Source: Sodalinema lacuna_A (lineage in GTDB: Bacteria; Cyanobacteriota; Cyanobacteriia; Cyanobacteriales; Geitlerinemataceae). From it: 64,000 bases of DNA. The notes below the pieces were generated by a model. The model worked only from the letters and a program-made list of their open reading frames with translations. It made no database searches and was not told where the DNA came from. The DNA is taken from NCBI GenBank assembly GCA_900149785.2, contig FSSI02000015.1:1-64000 (forward strand), written 5' to 3'. This document shows, piece after piece, positions 1 to 7,117 of this stretch. How positions within the stretch are numbered: position 1 is the first letter of the stretch; every line of letters begins with the position of its first letter. A program made the translations under genes and the position numbers.

Positions 1-72
1 AATCAGATTTTGATGTCACTATCTTTGGCGGGCTTATAGAAAAATGGTATTAGCCCCCTCACCACTCCAACC

Positions 73-660
73 ATGCTCGCCAACGATCCCCTCTACATCA
101 CCCCGGAAGACTACCTCGCCGCTGAGGAAATCAGCCCCATCCGCCACGAATACCGCGATGGTGAAGTCTTCGCGATGACAGGGGGGACGCTAAATCACAG
201 TGCGATCGTCCTCAATTTAGCCACTACCCTCAAAATTCACCTTCGTGGTTCTGGTTGTCGTCCCTTCTCCGAAGGCACTAAAACCCGCGTCGAGTCCAGT
301 AATGCCTACTACTATCCTGATGTCGTTGTCAGCTGCGACGATCGCGATCGCCCATCCAAAGAGCAATACATCCAATATCCCCGCCTCATTATCGAAGTTC
401 TCTCTCCCTCGACGGCTTGTTTTGATCGCACCGAAAAATTCGCCGACTACCGCACTATCCCTAGTCTCGAAGAATACGTCCTCGTTTCGAGCGATCGCCA
501 GCAGGTTGAGGTTTTCCAAAAAGGCGATCGGGGTAATTGGGCGATCGTACCCACCACCGATCCCATCCAACTTGCGAGTGTTAATTGCGCGATCGCCCTG
601 GCCGACATCTATGAAGACACCGACATTCCCGCTACATTATTATCTGAAAATAATATCTGA
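73..660 (+). CDS. Uma2 family endonuclease (DUF820)
   Basis: This 195-residue protein belongs to the Uma2/DUF820 family of PD-(D/E)XK nuclease-fold proteins that are greatly expanded in cyanobacteria. The family pattern is visible: an N-terminal YRDGEVFAMTGG segment (residues 27-38), the acidic core YYPDVVV (79-86, with D83), and LIIEVLSPST (105-114, with E108), followed by K122 in an EKFADY motif. These are the expected metal-binding and catalytic positions. Length is normal for the family. I see no clear Shine-Dalgarno before the ATG. The biological role of Uma2 proteins is largely unknown, and mobile-element or restriction-like roles are only inferred. It is followed by a convergent gene, so it is probably a single transcription unit. 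Confidence 0.9.
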   Translation: MLANDPLYITPEDYLAAEEISPIRHEYRDGEVFAMTGGTLNHSAIVLNLATTLKIHLRGSGCRPFSEGTKTRVESSNAYYYPDVVVSCDDRDRPSKEQYIQYPRLIIEVLSPSTACFDRTEKFADYRTIPSLEEYVLVSSDRQQVEVFQKGDRGNWAIVPTTDPIQLASVNCAIALADIYEDTDIPATLLSENNI

Positions 661-742
661 GAACGATTGATTGTCTTCGGTCTTCATCTTCATTTTTCAG
701 TATTATTGTCCTCCATCTTTTTTATAAAGAAAATCCAACCAT

Positions 743-2812
743 TTAAGTTGGGCTAACAACTATGGTTCCGTTTTCCAAGCGTGCGCCGATGACTTGAATA
801 ATAGCATCGTCAAAATCATTTTCACTCTCAATCTTTGTATCCAATAAACCTATCTTAGGTTTCCATCCATCCTCAAATTTAATGCGAACAATATTATTGC
901 TCCACTGAGATAGTTCGGCTTGAGATGGATTGTTTGAAGAAATTCCTGTGTTACCCGTCACAAGATATTCAGCATCAAAAGGTTGAACATTTACGGTAAA
1001 CGTTAATTCAGATCCAGGTGTGAAGTTGCCTAAAGATACTTCTTCGCTCCAGTCATTGTTCATTCCCAAAATATCGTTAGGCGGAACTCCAACGAACTGC
1101 TCTCGGGGACTGGTTAGAAAAACTTCTCGATCTGCCCAAAAACCATTTCCTGAGTCAATCAAAACCCACACCTCTTCTCCTTCTCCTGTTGGCGGTAATG
1201 GACTGGGTTCTGGTTCTACATTGGGAGGATCTGAGTTGGGTGTATCGTCACAGAACGAGAAGTTAATACCAGTTGCCTCAGTCAGATTCTTTCGGAACGC
1301 CTTCATGAATCCACCTTCTTCATTTGCTGGTGGATTAAATGAGGATTTCAAATTGGCTGCTGAACTGACAACTTTCAAGACATCATCAGCAAGCTCGTCA
1401 CTCTTTGAAACTAACAATTCACTTCCTGCCTTTCCTAACAACTTGCCAAAGGGAATTTCTCCAACCAGAGTATTGACGAAGTCAGAATCGTTTCCCGCTA
1501 ATATCAAACATCCTAAACCAGCTACTTTTGAAGCTCCTGCAATAAAACCAAAAGCTGGCGTAGCAATAGCTCCAACTCCTGTCAAGGTAGACAAACCAGC
1601 CAGAATACTAGCAGCATCTCCAACTCGAGATGTATTTTTACACCAGTTCTTCAATCCCGAACATTGAGAATCTCCTGTTCCCTGGCTCTCCACTGTAGGC
1701 TCATCAGAAAATAAAGGAAGAATCGATTCTCCATCTAAAGTTAATGGAATGTCAACCGTAGTTTCTTCTTCAGGAGTCTGTGTTGTGACCTGCACTGTAT
1801 TTGAGTCACCGTCATATTCTAGTATGGTGACTTCACTAGAATCATCTCGTTCAAATTCTACACGCTTGCCGTCATCCTTCCAACGTACAGTGTAAGGTTT
1901 TTGCCCATTTTCTAGTTCTTCTTGTGAGGGAGTGTAACGAACTGACTCCGGTTCTACTTCAGTTTCGTTTCGCCTCACATTTGTAGAGAATTGACTGCCA
2001 TCGCTTCCAATTAATTGGATTTCAAATAAATTTTCAGATACCGAACGAACGATTGGCGCTTGGAAAGTCACGACATCATCAGAAGGCGGCGGATCGACGT
2101 TTAACTCCGTAACATGGTTGTCATCTAGCGTTTCAATTGAAGTCCCCAAAAGTAGCCCTAAAATTTGGTTGGTATTGCGAATTTTGACGAGCGTACCCTG
2201 AGGAATACTTTCTAGACTGATTTCCTCTGTAGTTAAAGTTCCCCCAAAAGCGATCGTATCTATTCCCGCCTCAAAATCCGTGATGATATTCGCCTGTTCG
2301 AGATCAGTTACAGCAGTCTTGTCTCTCAAAGCGAAAATATCGCTTCCAGAACCACCAATTAGTGTATCGGCTCCAAAATCCCCAACTAAAATATCATCTC
2401 CATCTCCACCTAAAAGAGAGTCATCTCCCTTGCCACCACGAAGAATATCGATACCTCCTTGACCAAGCAGAGTATCGTTCTCTGTATTTCCAGCGAGGAT
2501 ATCGTCCCCTGAACCACCGTCTAAAATATCTTCGCCAGAATTGCCTACAATGATATCAGAGCCGACCTCACCAAAGATGAGATCGCGATCTTCCCCACCT
2601 AGCAAAATGTCATCGCCGCTTTCTCCGTAAATTGTGTCATTTCCTGAGTTCCCTCGTACAAAATCTGCATCAACTGAACCCACAACTGAATCAGCACCAT
2701 CTAATGCAAACAGACCATCGATATAAGATGAAGTCAACCCAGGTGTAAGGGTTACTACATCCACCTCACTGGTTAATTGCAGGGATAGTCCGTCTATACT
2801 CGTTCCAACCAT
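743..2812 (-). CDS. RTX (hemolysin-type) calcium-binding repeat protein
   Basis: The 689-residue product has a run of about 10 glycine/aspartate nonapeptides of the GGxGxDxLxG type near residues 45-165, which fold into calcium-binding beta-rolls. A short linker follows (TDFEAGIDTIAFGG), as is usual after RTX blocks. The middle (about 400-480) carries a hydrophobic Gly/Ala-rich stretch, then a Pro-rich linker and a beta-rich C-terminal domain that I do not recognise. No signal peptide is visible, which fits type I secretion. The RTX block sits at the N-terminus, whereas secreted RTX proteins usually carry it near the C-terminal secretion signal. No HlyB/HlyD/TolC genes lie in this window. There is no good ribosome binding site before the ATG. 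Function is unknown; secreted surface protein is an inference. Confidence 0.8.
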   Translation of the reverse strand: MVGTSIDGLSLQLTSEVDVVTLTPGLTSSYIDGLFALDGADSVVGSVDADFVRGNSGNDTIYGESGDDILLGGEDRDLIFGEVGSDIIVGNSGEDILDGGSGDDILAGNTENDTLLGQGGIDILRGGKGDDSLLGGDGDDILVGDFGADTLIGGSGSDIFALRDKTAVTDLEQANIITDFEAGIDTIAFGGTLTTEEISLESIPQGTLVKIRNTNQILGLLLGTSIETLDDNHVTELNVDPPPSDDVVTFQAPIVRSVSENLFEIQLIGSDGSQFSTNVRRNETEVEPESVRYTPSQEELENGQKPYTVRWKDDGKRVEFERDDSSEVTILEYDGDSNTVQVTTQTPEEETTVDIPLTLDGESILPLFSDEPTVESQGTGDSQCSGLKNWCKNTSRVGDAASILAGLSTLTGVGAIATPAFGFIAGASKVAGLGCLILAGNDSDFVNTLVGEIPFGKLLGKAGSELLVSKSDELADDVLKVVSSAANLKSSFNPPANEEGGFMKAFRKNLTEATGINFSFCDDTPNSDPPNVEPEPSPLPPTGEGEEVWVLIDSGNGFWADREVFLTSPREQFVGVPPNDILGMNNDWSEEVSLGNFTPGSELTFTVNVQPFDAEYLVTGNTGISSNNPSQAELSQWSNNIVRIKFEDGWKPKIGLLDTKIESENDFDDAIIQVIGARLENGTIVVSPT

Positions 2813-3066
2813 TTTTTTAACCGATGTAATTCGCCAAAAATCCAGAAATTGCCTCTTTGATTCAAGTCATAGAAAAAACAAAAAGTTTAGGTGGACTTTG
2901 ATCGCGCTTCATGATCCTCATTCAGACCTCCTTTAATTGCTAAATTTCCGTATAATCAAAAGCCACTTCACTGTCAATCTTGCCCAACTCTCCACAATTA
3001 ATTAAGTATTATTCATTGCATTTTTAAACTAGACGGGAACAGCAAACATTAGTCCATTTTGTGATC

Positions 3067-3121
3067 TACGAAAAATTACGTACACCTGTATTTATTTTTT
3101 TTTGTTTGCGTATTTTTCGTA
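3067..3121. repeat. Inverted repeat, 10-bp perfect arms
   Basis: TACGAAAAAT at 3067-3076 is the exact reverse complement of ATTTTTCGTA at 3112-3121. The similarity continues imperfectly inward (TACG / CGT). The 35-base spacer is T-rich with a run of nine T. It could be an operator pair or the end of an old hairpin; nothing in the sequence decides. Confidence 0.6.
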
Positions 3122-3328
3122 AAACTGTCAAGATATCATGGCAATTCCACAGAATCTAGAATTAAGGCGACAAGACGTCATACGGCGATCGCCCCAGTGC
3201 TTGCTTTGACTCCAAAATCGCTGAACTTCCCTCGAATGAAGCATTACCAAGATATCTCCAACCCTTTCGTCCAAGAATCTACCATAGGTATATAGGGGTC
3301 ACTGCCTAAACTTATTGAACTGTTATTG

Positions 3329-3358
3329 AAAAGTCAGTAAAAGTCAGTAAAAGTCAGT
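3329..3358 (+). promoter_or_regulatory. Three phased 10-bp direct repeats (AAAAGTCAGT)
   Basis: AAAAGTCAGT occurs three times head to tail at 3329-3338, 3339-3348 and 3349-3358, ending 76 bases before the ATG of the HTH/TPR gene. A possible -10 (TAAACT) lies near 3399. One repeat per helical turn would place identical contacts on one DNA face, as for an oligomeric regulator. Related 10-bp units recur at 18393-18432 and 18493-18512. Confidence 0.7.
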
Positions 3359-3434
3359 TGCTCACATTAACTTCATAAAAGAGTCTGAGGAAGTCTGCTA
3401 AACTGGAGCCAATTTCAGTCAGGTGGTTCATATT

Positions 3435-4706
3435 ATGGAGAACAATCGAGAGATTGCTCGCGCCCTTGCCTACATTAACCAGACTCTCACCGAGCATGAA
3501 GGAACAGTCCTCACAACTATTCAGGAGATTGTCATTCAAGGCTCCATCAAAAATTGGAAGTATGCAAAAATGTCCAATGACTGCCCACCCCACTACCACG
3601 AGAACTATTTAAAAGACGTCGGTAGCCGACTCTGGAAAAAGCTCGAAAACTATTGGGGTGTAACCGTCAACAAGTCTCGAATCCGCACTGTCATTGACGA
3701 ACAACTTCGACAAAACCCCTTACCTGACCTGGCAGTTCCAACAGCCTCACCGACGTTACTATCACAGCGATATCAATGGCATAACGTCTTCAAACCCATA
3801 TTGCTCAGAGCTTCGGACTATCACGACTGGCTTCCGGGTTATCACGAAGAATCCGACTTAGAGGCTTACAAACAGGCACTTTCAGAGAGTTTTGCACAGT
3901 TGCGATATCTCGATCGCTACGAAGAAGTCCGCCAGCAATGGCAAGAGGTGCGAGGTATCGTCCATGTCTACGATTGGTCGGAACTACGTCATAACACCCT
4001 GACTTGGTTGCTCAATCGCGCCAAAAACCTGGGAGCATCTAAGTGGATCTGGCTCCATCACAGCGAACTCGCCTGGGCGAAGAGTGTCAGCGGCTATCCT
4101 GGGGCTGATGGAGAGAGCCTCGAAGAAATGGAAACCCTATGGAAACAAGTTCCCTCAGTCTGTGTTTCGCCACTGGCCCAGTTGGAACTGCTCATTGATC
4201 TGTGTGCTACAACGCTTGCCCTCAGACGATTTGACGAAACGGATCGTTGGTTGTACGAAGCCAAGTCTATCTCTGAGGGAATCTCTGCTAACACTTGCGA
4301 TCGCCGTTGGCAACGCTGCCGATTAGACGTCATCCACTATGAAGCTGAGTATCAAGCCGGGAGCGACCAATTAGCCGAAAGTATTCGACTCTACAGCAAG
4401 GCTGTTCAGGGTGCTAAAACACTCAAGTGCGATCGCGCCGTAGCTCGCAATCTATTAGGCTTAGCGCAAGTCTACATGTCCCGAGCGCATATTGAAGCCG
4501 CCAAACAGCACTTAGACACTGGGTTTGTTAACGTACGCAGTCATTGCGATCGTCGCGGTATGGGCTTTTTTGCTAAGGAACAGATCCGTTTAGCCAAAGC
4601 CACGGGCGATCGAGAACAAGTCGCGCAATGGTTAGAGGTGGCTCGCCGCCAATTTGAACGACTGGGAATGACGGTCCAACTTCAGCGAACGAACCAACTT
4701 ATCTAA
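3435..4706 (+). CDS. VMAP-type N-terminal HTH protein with TPR-like region
   Basis: The first 90 or so residues resemble the N-terminal HTH domain found on cyanobacterial vWA-MoxR-associated (VMAP) and NB-ARC conflict proteins. The order is an amphipathic helix, then QEIVIQGS, KYAKMS, YLKDVGSRLWKKLENYWG and a TVNKSRIRTVIDEQL tail. The remaining 330 residues are helical and TPR-like, rich in repeated L/A patterns, without NB-ARC, vWA or protease signatures. The ATG at 3435 is chosen because AGGTGG lies 9 bases upstream; an in-frame GTG at 3423 has no ribosome binding site. The C-terminus FERLGM...TNQLI is typical of TPR proteins in this group. Likely role: regulatory or adaptor component of a conflict system, an inference from the domain family. 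Confidence 0.75.
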   Translation: MENNREIARALAYINQTLTEHEGTVLTTIQEIVIQGSIKNWKYAKMSNDCPPHYHENYLKDVGSRLWKKLENYWGVTVNKSRIRTVIDEQLRQNPLPDLAVPTASPTLLSQRYQWHNVFKPILLRASDYHDWLPGYHEESDLEAYKQALSESFAQLRYLDRYEEVRQQWQEVRGIVHVYDWSELRHNTLTWLLNRAKNLGASKWIWLHHSELAWAKSVSGYPGADGESLEEMETLWKQVPSVCVSPLAQLELLIDLCATTLALRRFDETDRWLYEAKSISEGISANTCDRRWQRCRLDVIHYEAEYQAGSDQLAESIRLYSKAVQGAKTLKCDRAVARNLLGLAQVYMSRAHIEAAKQHLDTGFVNVRSHCDRRGMGFFAKEQIRLAKATGDREQVAQWLEVARRQFERLGMTVQLQRTNQLI

Positions 4707-4710
4707 CCCA

Positions 4711-4770
4711 CTCATCTATTCAGAGGCGATCGTACTTTCCTCATTGTCTGGGATGGAATGCCAGTGGCTG
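4711..4770 (-). pseudogene. 3' remnant of a GRDP-like gene
   Basis: Read on the minus strand, these 60 bases match the last codons and stop region of the intact GRDP-like gene at 19244-19825. The intact gene ends PPVAFDPMERGECYRLW; here the same frame gives PQPLAFHPRQ, a stop, then GKYDRL. Bases ATCGCCTCTG and TAGATGAG are shared at the 3' end. Similarity fades upstream. It lies 5 bases past the HTH/TPR stop codon. Confidence 0.6.
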
Positions 4771-5051
4771 GGGAGAGACACGATCGGTGTAAGACATCCA
4801 AACATTGTGCCAAATTTAGTTCGTTCAAAAATTCCTGGTTTTACGCGAAATGTCAAAAGACTGTTATCTTTTTTCACAAAGACAGAATGTTGGTACAGAT
4901 CGGAGTCTCTACATTTGGTCAGTTGCAATAGTGTATAAATTATTGTGAGTAGCAAATTGCTGAACAGATCACGATTCCGTGGCTGATATGAACGATTGGG
5001 TATCAAAAACACTTCTACATCGCACAAAATCGATACTCCCAGTTTGTCAGC
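4771..5051. other. Gene-free stretch
   Basis: No convincing coding potential. Open frames on both strands here lack ribosome binding sites and family resemblance. It may be degraded sequence upstream of the GRDP-like remnant. Confidence 0.5.
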
Positions 5052-6059
5052 TCAAAATATAGGTTTACCCTTCGGATCTCGTAGAACTTTGCCGTCTGGG
5101 TCGCGCTTCGCATCACGAAATAGGTACTGACCCATGCTGTCTTGCTGAAGCCGTAGCTTACCGTCTTGAAAGGTATAGTCTGGCGGGCAAAACTGCGGAA
5201 CGCCTTGGTATTCCAGCAAGCCCGTCGGTTCGAGCAGGATGGGGCAAGTGACGAGTTCGCTATCACTATTGAAAACAAATCCCTGAGATTGGGGATCGCG
5301 GACGGGGACGGGGTAGATGGGGCGATCGTCCGATGTTTTATAAAGATTGCCCACTTCATCTCGGAGGGGTTGTAGGAAGACTGGCTCGCCTGCTGGGTTC
5401 TTCACCAGTTCTCCAGTTTTCGGATCTTTGAGAGGTAGGAAACCTGGCTCCGCATCGGGGTTGGCTTCGAGTTCGGGGTGGGGTGGATGAAGTGAGGGCA
5501 GGTCGGCGTCGGGGTCGATGTCGTAGTGTTTCGTGTACTGCACGGCGGCCTTGGTGAAGCCGAAACGTTCGAGGAGTGCGTGAAGCCCCGTTTGGTCAGC
5601 TCCGACGAGGATATCGATGTCGTTGACTTTCATTTCCTGGGCTTTTTGGATGCCTGCGTTGGCGAGGAGTTGGATGGCGTCGGGCTGACGGTGTTCGGGT
5701 TGGACGTAGAGGCCGAGGACGGAACCGATGCGCCGATCTCGAAAAGGATTGTCTGTTAGATCGTTAGCCAAAAACTCTTCTGGCAAGTCTGGTGGTGGTG
5801 CTTCCTCATAGAAATACACGATTAGACAGCCAACAATTGCCTTATCCTCACTGCTATCCTCGCCGTCTTCGCTGTATTCTAGTACCCATGCAAAGCTGAG
5901 AGGCTGGTTGAGCTGGTGGGCAATGTAGCGCTCGAAGTCGAAGTTGGGACGTAAGGTCACAGAAGGATTGACTTGAGCGCGGTCGTTAGCGAAAGCCTGC
6001 CACAGGTGAGCAATTGCAGGAGAGTCCTTGTAGGTTCCGATGCGATGGGTGTAACTCAT
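5052..6059 (-). CDS. GNAT-fold protein with unknown C-terminal domain (copy 2)
   Basis: Residues 1-180 of this 335-residue protein look like a GCN5-related N-acetyltransferase: an IVGCLIVYFYE strand, RIGSVLGLYVQPEHR (110-124), then ADQTGLHALLERFGF, the usual motif B region. The acetyl-CoA loop after PEHR is RQPDAI; the conserved glycine of motif A (R-x-x-G-x-G/A) is missing. The last 150 residues contain loose repeats such as DPKTGELV, VRDPQSQGFVF, GVPQF and DPKGKPIF, which I cannot assign to a family. It is a paralogue of its upstream neighbour, 33 bases away, and is probably the last gene of the operon led by the 3652-residue protein. Enzymatic activity is uncertain. Confidence 0.75.
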   Translation of the reverse strand: MSYTHRIGTYKDSPAIAHLWQAFANDRAQVNPSVTLRPNFDFERYIAHQLNQPLSFAWVLEYSEDGEDSSEDKAIVGCLIVYFYEEAPPPDLPEEFLANDLTDNPFRDRRIGSVLGLYVQPEHRQPDAIQLLANAGIQKAQEMKVNDIDILVGADQTGLHALLERFGFTKAAVQYTKHYDIDPDADLPSLHPPHPELEANPDAEPGFLPLKDPKTGELVKNPAGEPVFLQPLRDEVGNLYKTSDDRPIYPVPVRDPQSQGFVFNSDSELVTCPILLEPTGLLEYQGVPQFCPPDYTFQDGKLRLQQDSMGQYLFRDAKRDPDGKVLRDPKGKPIF

Positions 6060-6092
6060 ATGGATGCCAATCTCAGTTAAAGAATAGCCTAA

Positions 6093-7067
6093 CTACGCGA
6101 TCGCCGCAGGTTCCAGCTCCCGAAAGACACAGGAGCCGTCGGGAGTACGGACGAGTTTGGCTTCGCCGTTGCCGATCGCGTATTCGGGCGATCGAAATTG
6201 CGGTACGCCATCGCGCTCGATGACTTCGCCGCTGTCATCATAGGCGGCGGGGCAAACGACCAGCTCGCCGTCGTTATCGAACACCCAGCCATCGGCTTGG
6301 GGGTCGCGGACTGGGGGCGGATAAATGGGGATGCGTTGCGATGAGAGCCGAAGGTTGCCGTCGTCGTCGGTGAGTGGATAGATGAGGGCGGGGCGATCGT
6401 CGTGCGTATGGACGGGGTCGCCGGTTTGAGGATCGCGGAGGGGGATTGGTTGGGGCTCGGGTTTGTAGTCCGGGACGAGGAGGTCGGCGGCTTCGCTATG
6501 AAGGTTCGGTAATTCGACGCCGGTTGGAATACTACGGCTCAGCAGGTATTGGGTGTTGCTGGCTTGGAAGCCGCGACGTTTGAGATAGGCTTGGATGCCG
6601 GTGCGGTTGGAAAACACCTGTACGTCGATCGTGTCGATCTCCAGAGAGAAAGCTTGGTCGATCGCGGCTTCGATCAGGCGGATGACGTTTTTGGCTTTGC
6701 GGTGTTCGGGCTGGATGTAGAAGCCCATGACGGTTCCGATGCGTCGGGGTTGGAAGGGATGAGCGATCGCGTGGTGTTCGAGCTGGTCGGGTGGGGCATT
6801 GGGGGTTGGGCTTTCGTCGAAGAAGTTAGTGACGATGCAGCCGACGATGGTGGTGCGATCGGGTGTTTCGTCGGGGGTGTGTTCGAGGAGGATGCAGTAG
6901 GTGTGGGGTTGGTTGAGGAGATAGGTGGTGTAGCGTTGCCAGTCGAAGTCGGGTTTGAGTTTGCGGGTAGGGTCGATCGTTGCCCATTCTTTGCAGAGTT
7001 CGGTGACGAATGGGGCGATCGTGTTGGAGTCGTTTGAAGTTGCGGTTCGATTCTGATAGCTTGACAT
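6093..7067 (-). CDS. GNAT-fold protein with unknown C-terminal domain (copy 1)
   Basis: This 324-residue protein aligns with its downstream neighbour throughout: TIVGCIVTNFFDE, RRIGTVMGFYIQPEHRK, SNRTGIQAYLKRRGF, then a C-terminal part with DPQTGDPV, VRDPQADGWVFDNDGELVVCP and DGVPQF. The GNAT motif A glycine is again absent (HRKAKNVI). The two genes are therefore a tandem duplication kept in the same order, and both carry the same unclassified C-terminal domain. It starts 50 bases after the stop of the giant gene, which suggests co-transcription. GNAT-fold enzymes can acetylate or acylate proteins (HlyC-type toxin acyltransferases share the fold), so a partner role toward the giant protein is possible but unproven. 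Confidence 0.75.
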   Translation of the reverse strand: MSSYQNRTATSNDSNTIAPFVTELCKEWATIDPTRKLKPDFDWQRYTTYLLNQPHTYCILLEHTPDETPDRTTIVGCIVTNFFDESPTPNAPPDQLEHHAIAHPFQPRRIGTVMGFYIQPEHRKAKNVIRLIEAAIDQAFSLEIDTIDVQVFSNRTGIQAYLKRRGFQASNTQYLLSRSIPTGVELPNLHSEAADLLVPDYKPEPQPIPLRDPQTGDPVHTHDDRPALIYPLTDDDGNLRLSSQRIPIYPPPVRDPQADGWVFDNDGELVVCPAAYDDSGEVIERDGVPQFRSPEYAIGNGEAKLVRTPDGSCVFRELEPAAIA

Positions 7068-7117
7068 TTTCTTGAGCTAAATCGTGTGTAAAGACGTGTA
7101 CAAAGAGTGGTTATCTT

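Larger units (their letters stand above)
2813..3434. other. Gene-free divergent promoter region
   Basis: About 620 bases separate the divergently read RTX gene and the HTH/TPR gene. I see no convincing gene. The stretch contains a HIP1 site, a perfect 10-bp inverted repeat (3067-3121) and three phased copies of a 10-bp direct repeat (3329-3358). Both repeats are listed separately. Confidence 0.7.

Noticed and set aside
3329..3358. CRISPR array
   Set aside because: Units are 10 bases, directly adjacent and without spacers; no cas genes nearby.
4716..5027. 103-codon minus-strand frame
   Set aside because: No ribosome binding site and no family. Its 3' part overlaps a GRDP-like remnant in a different frame.
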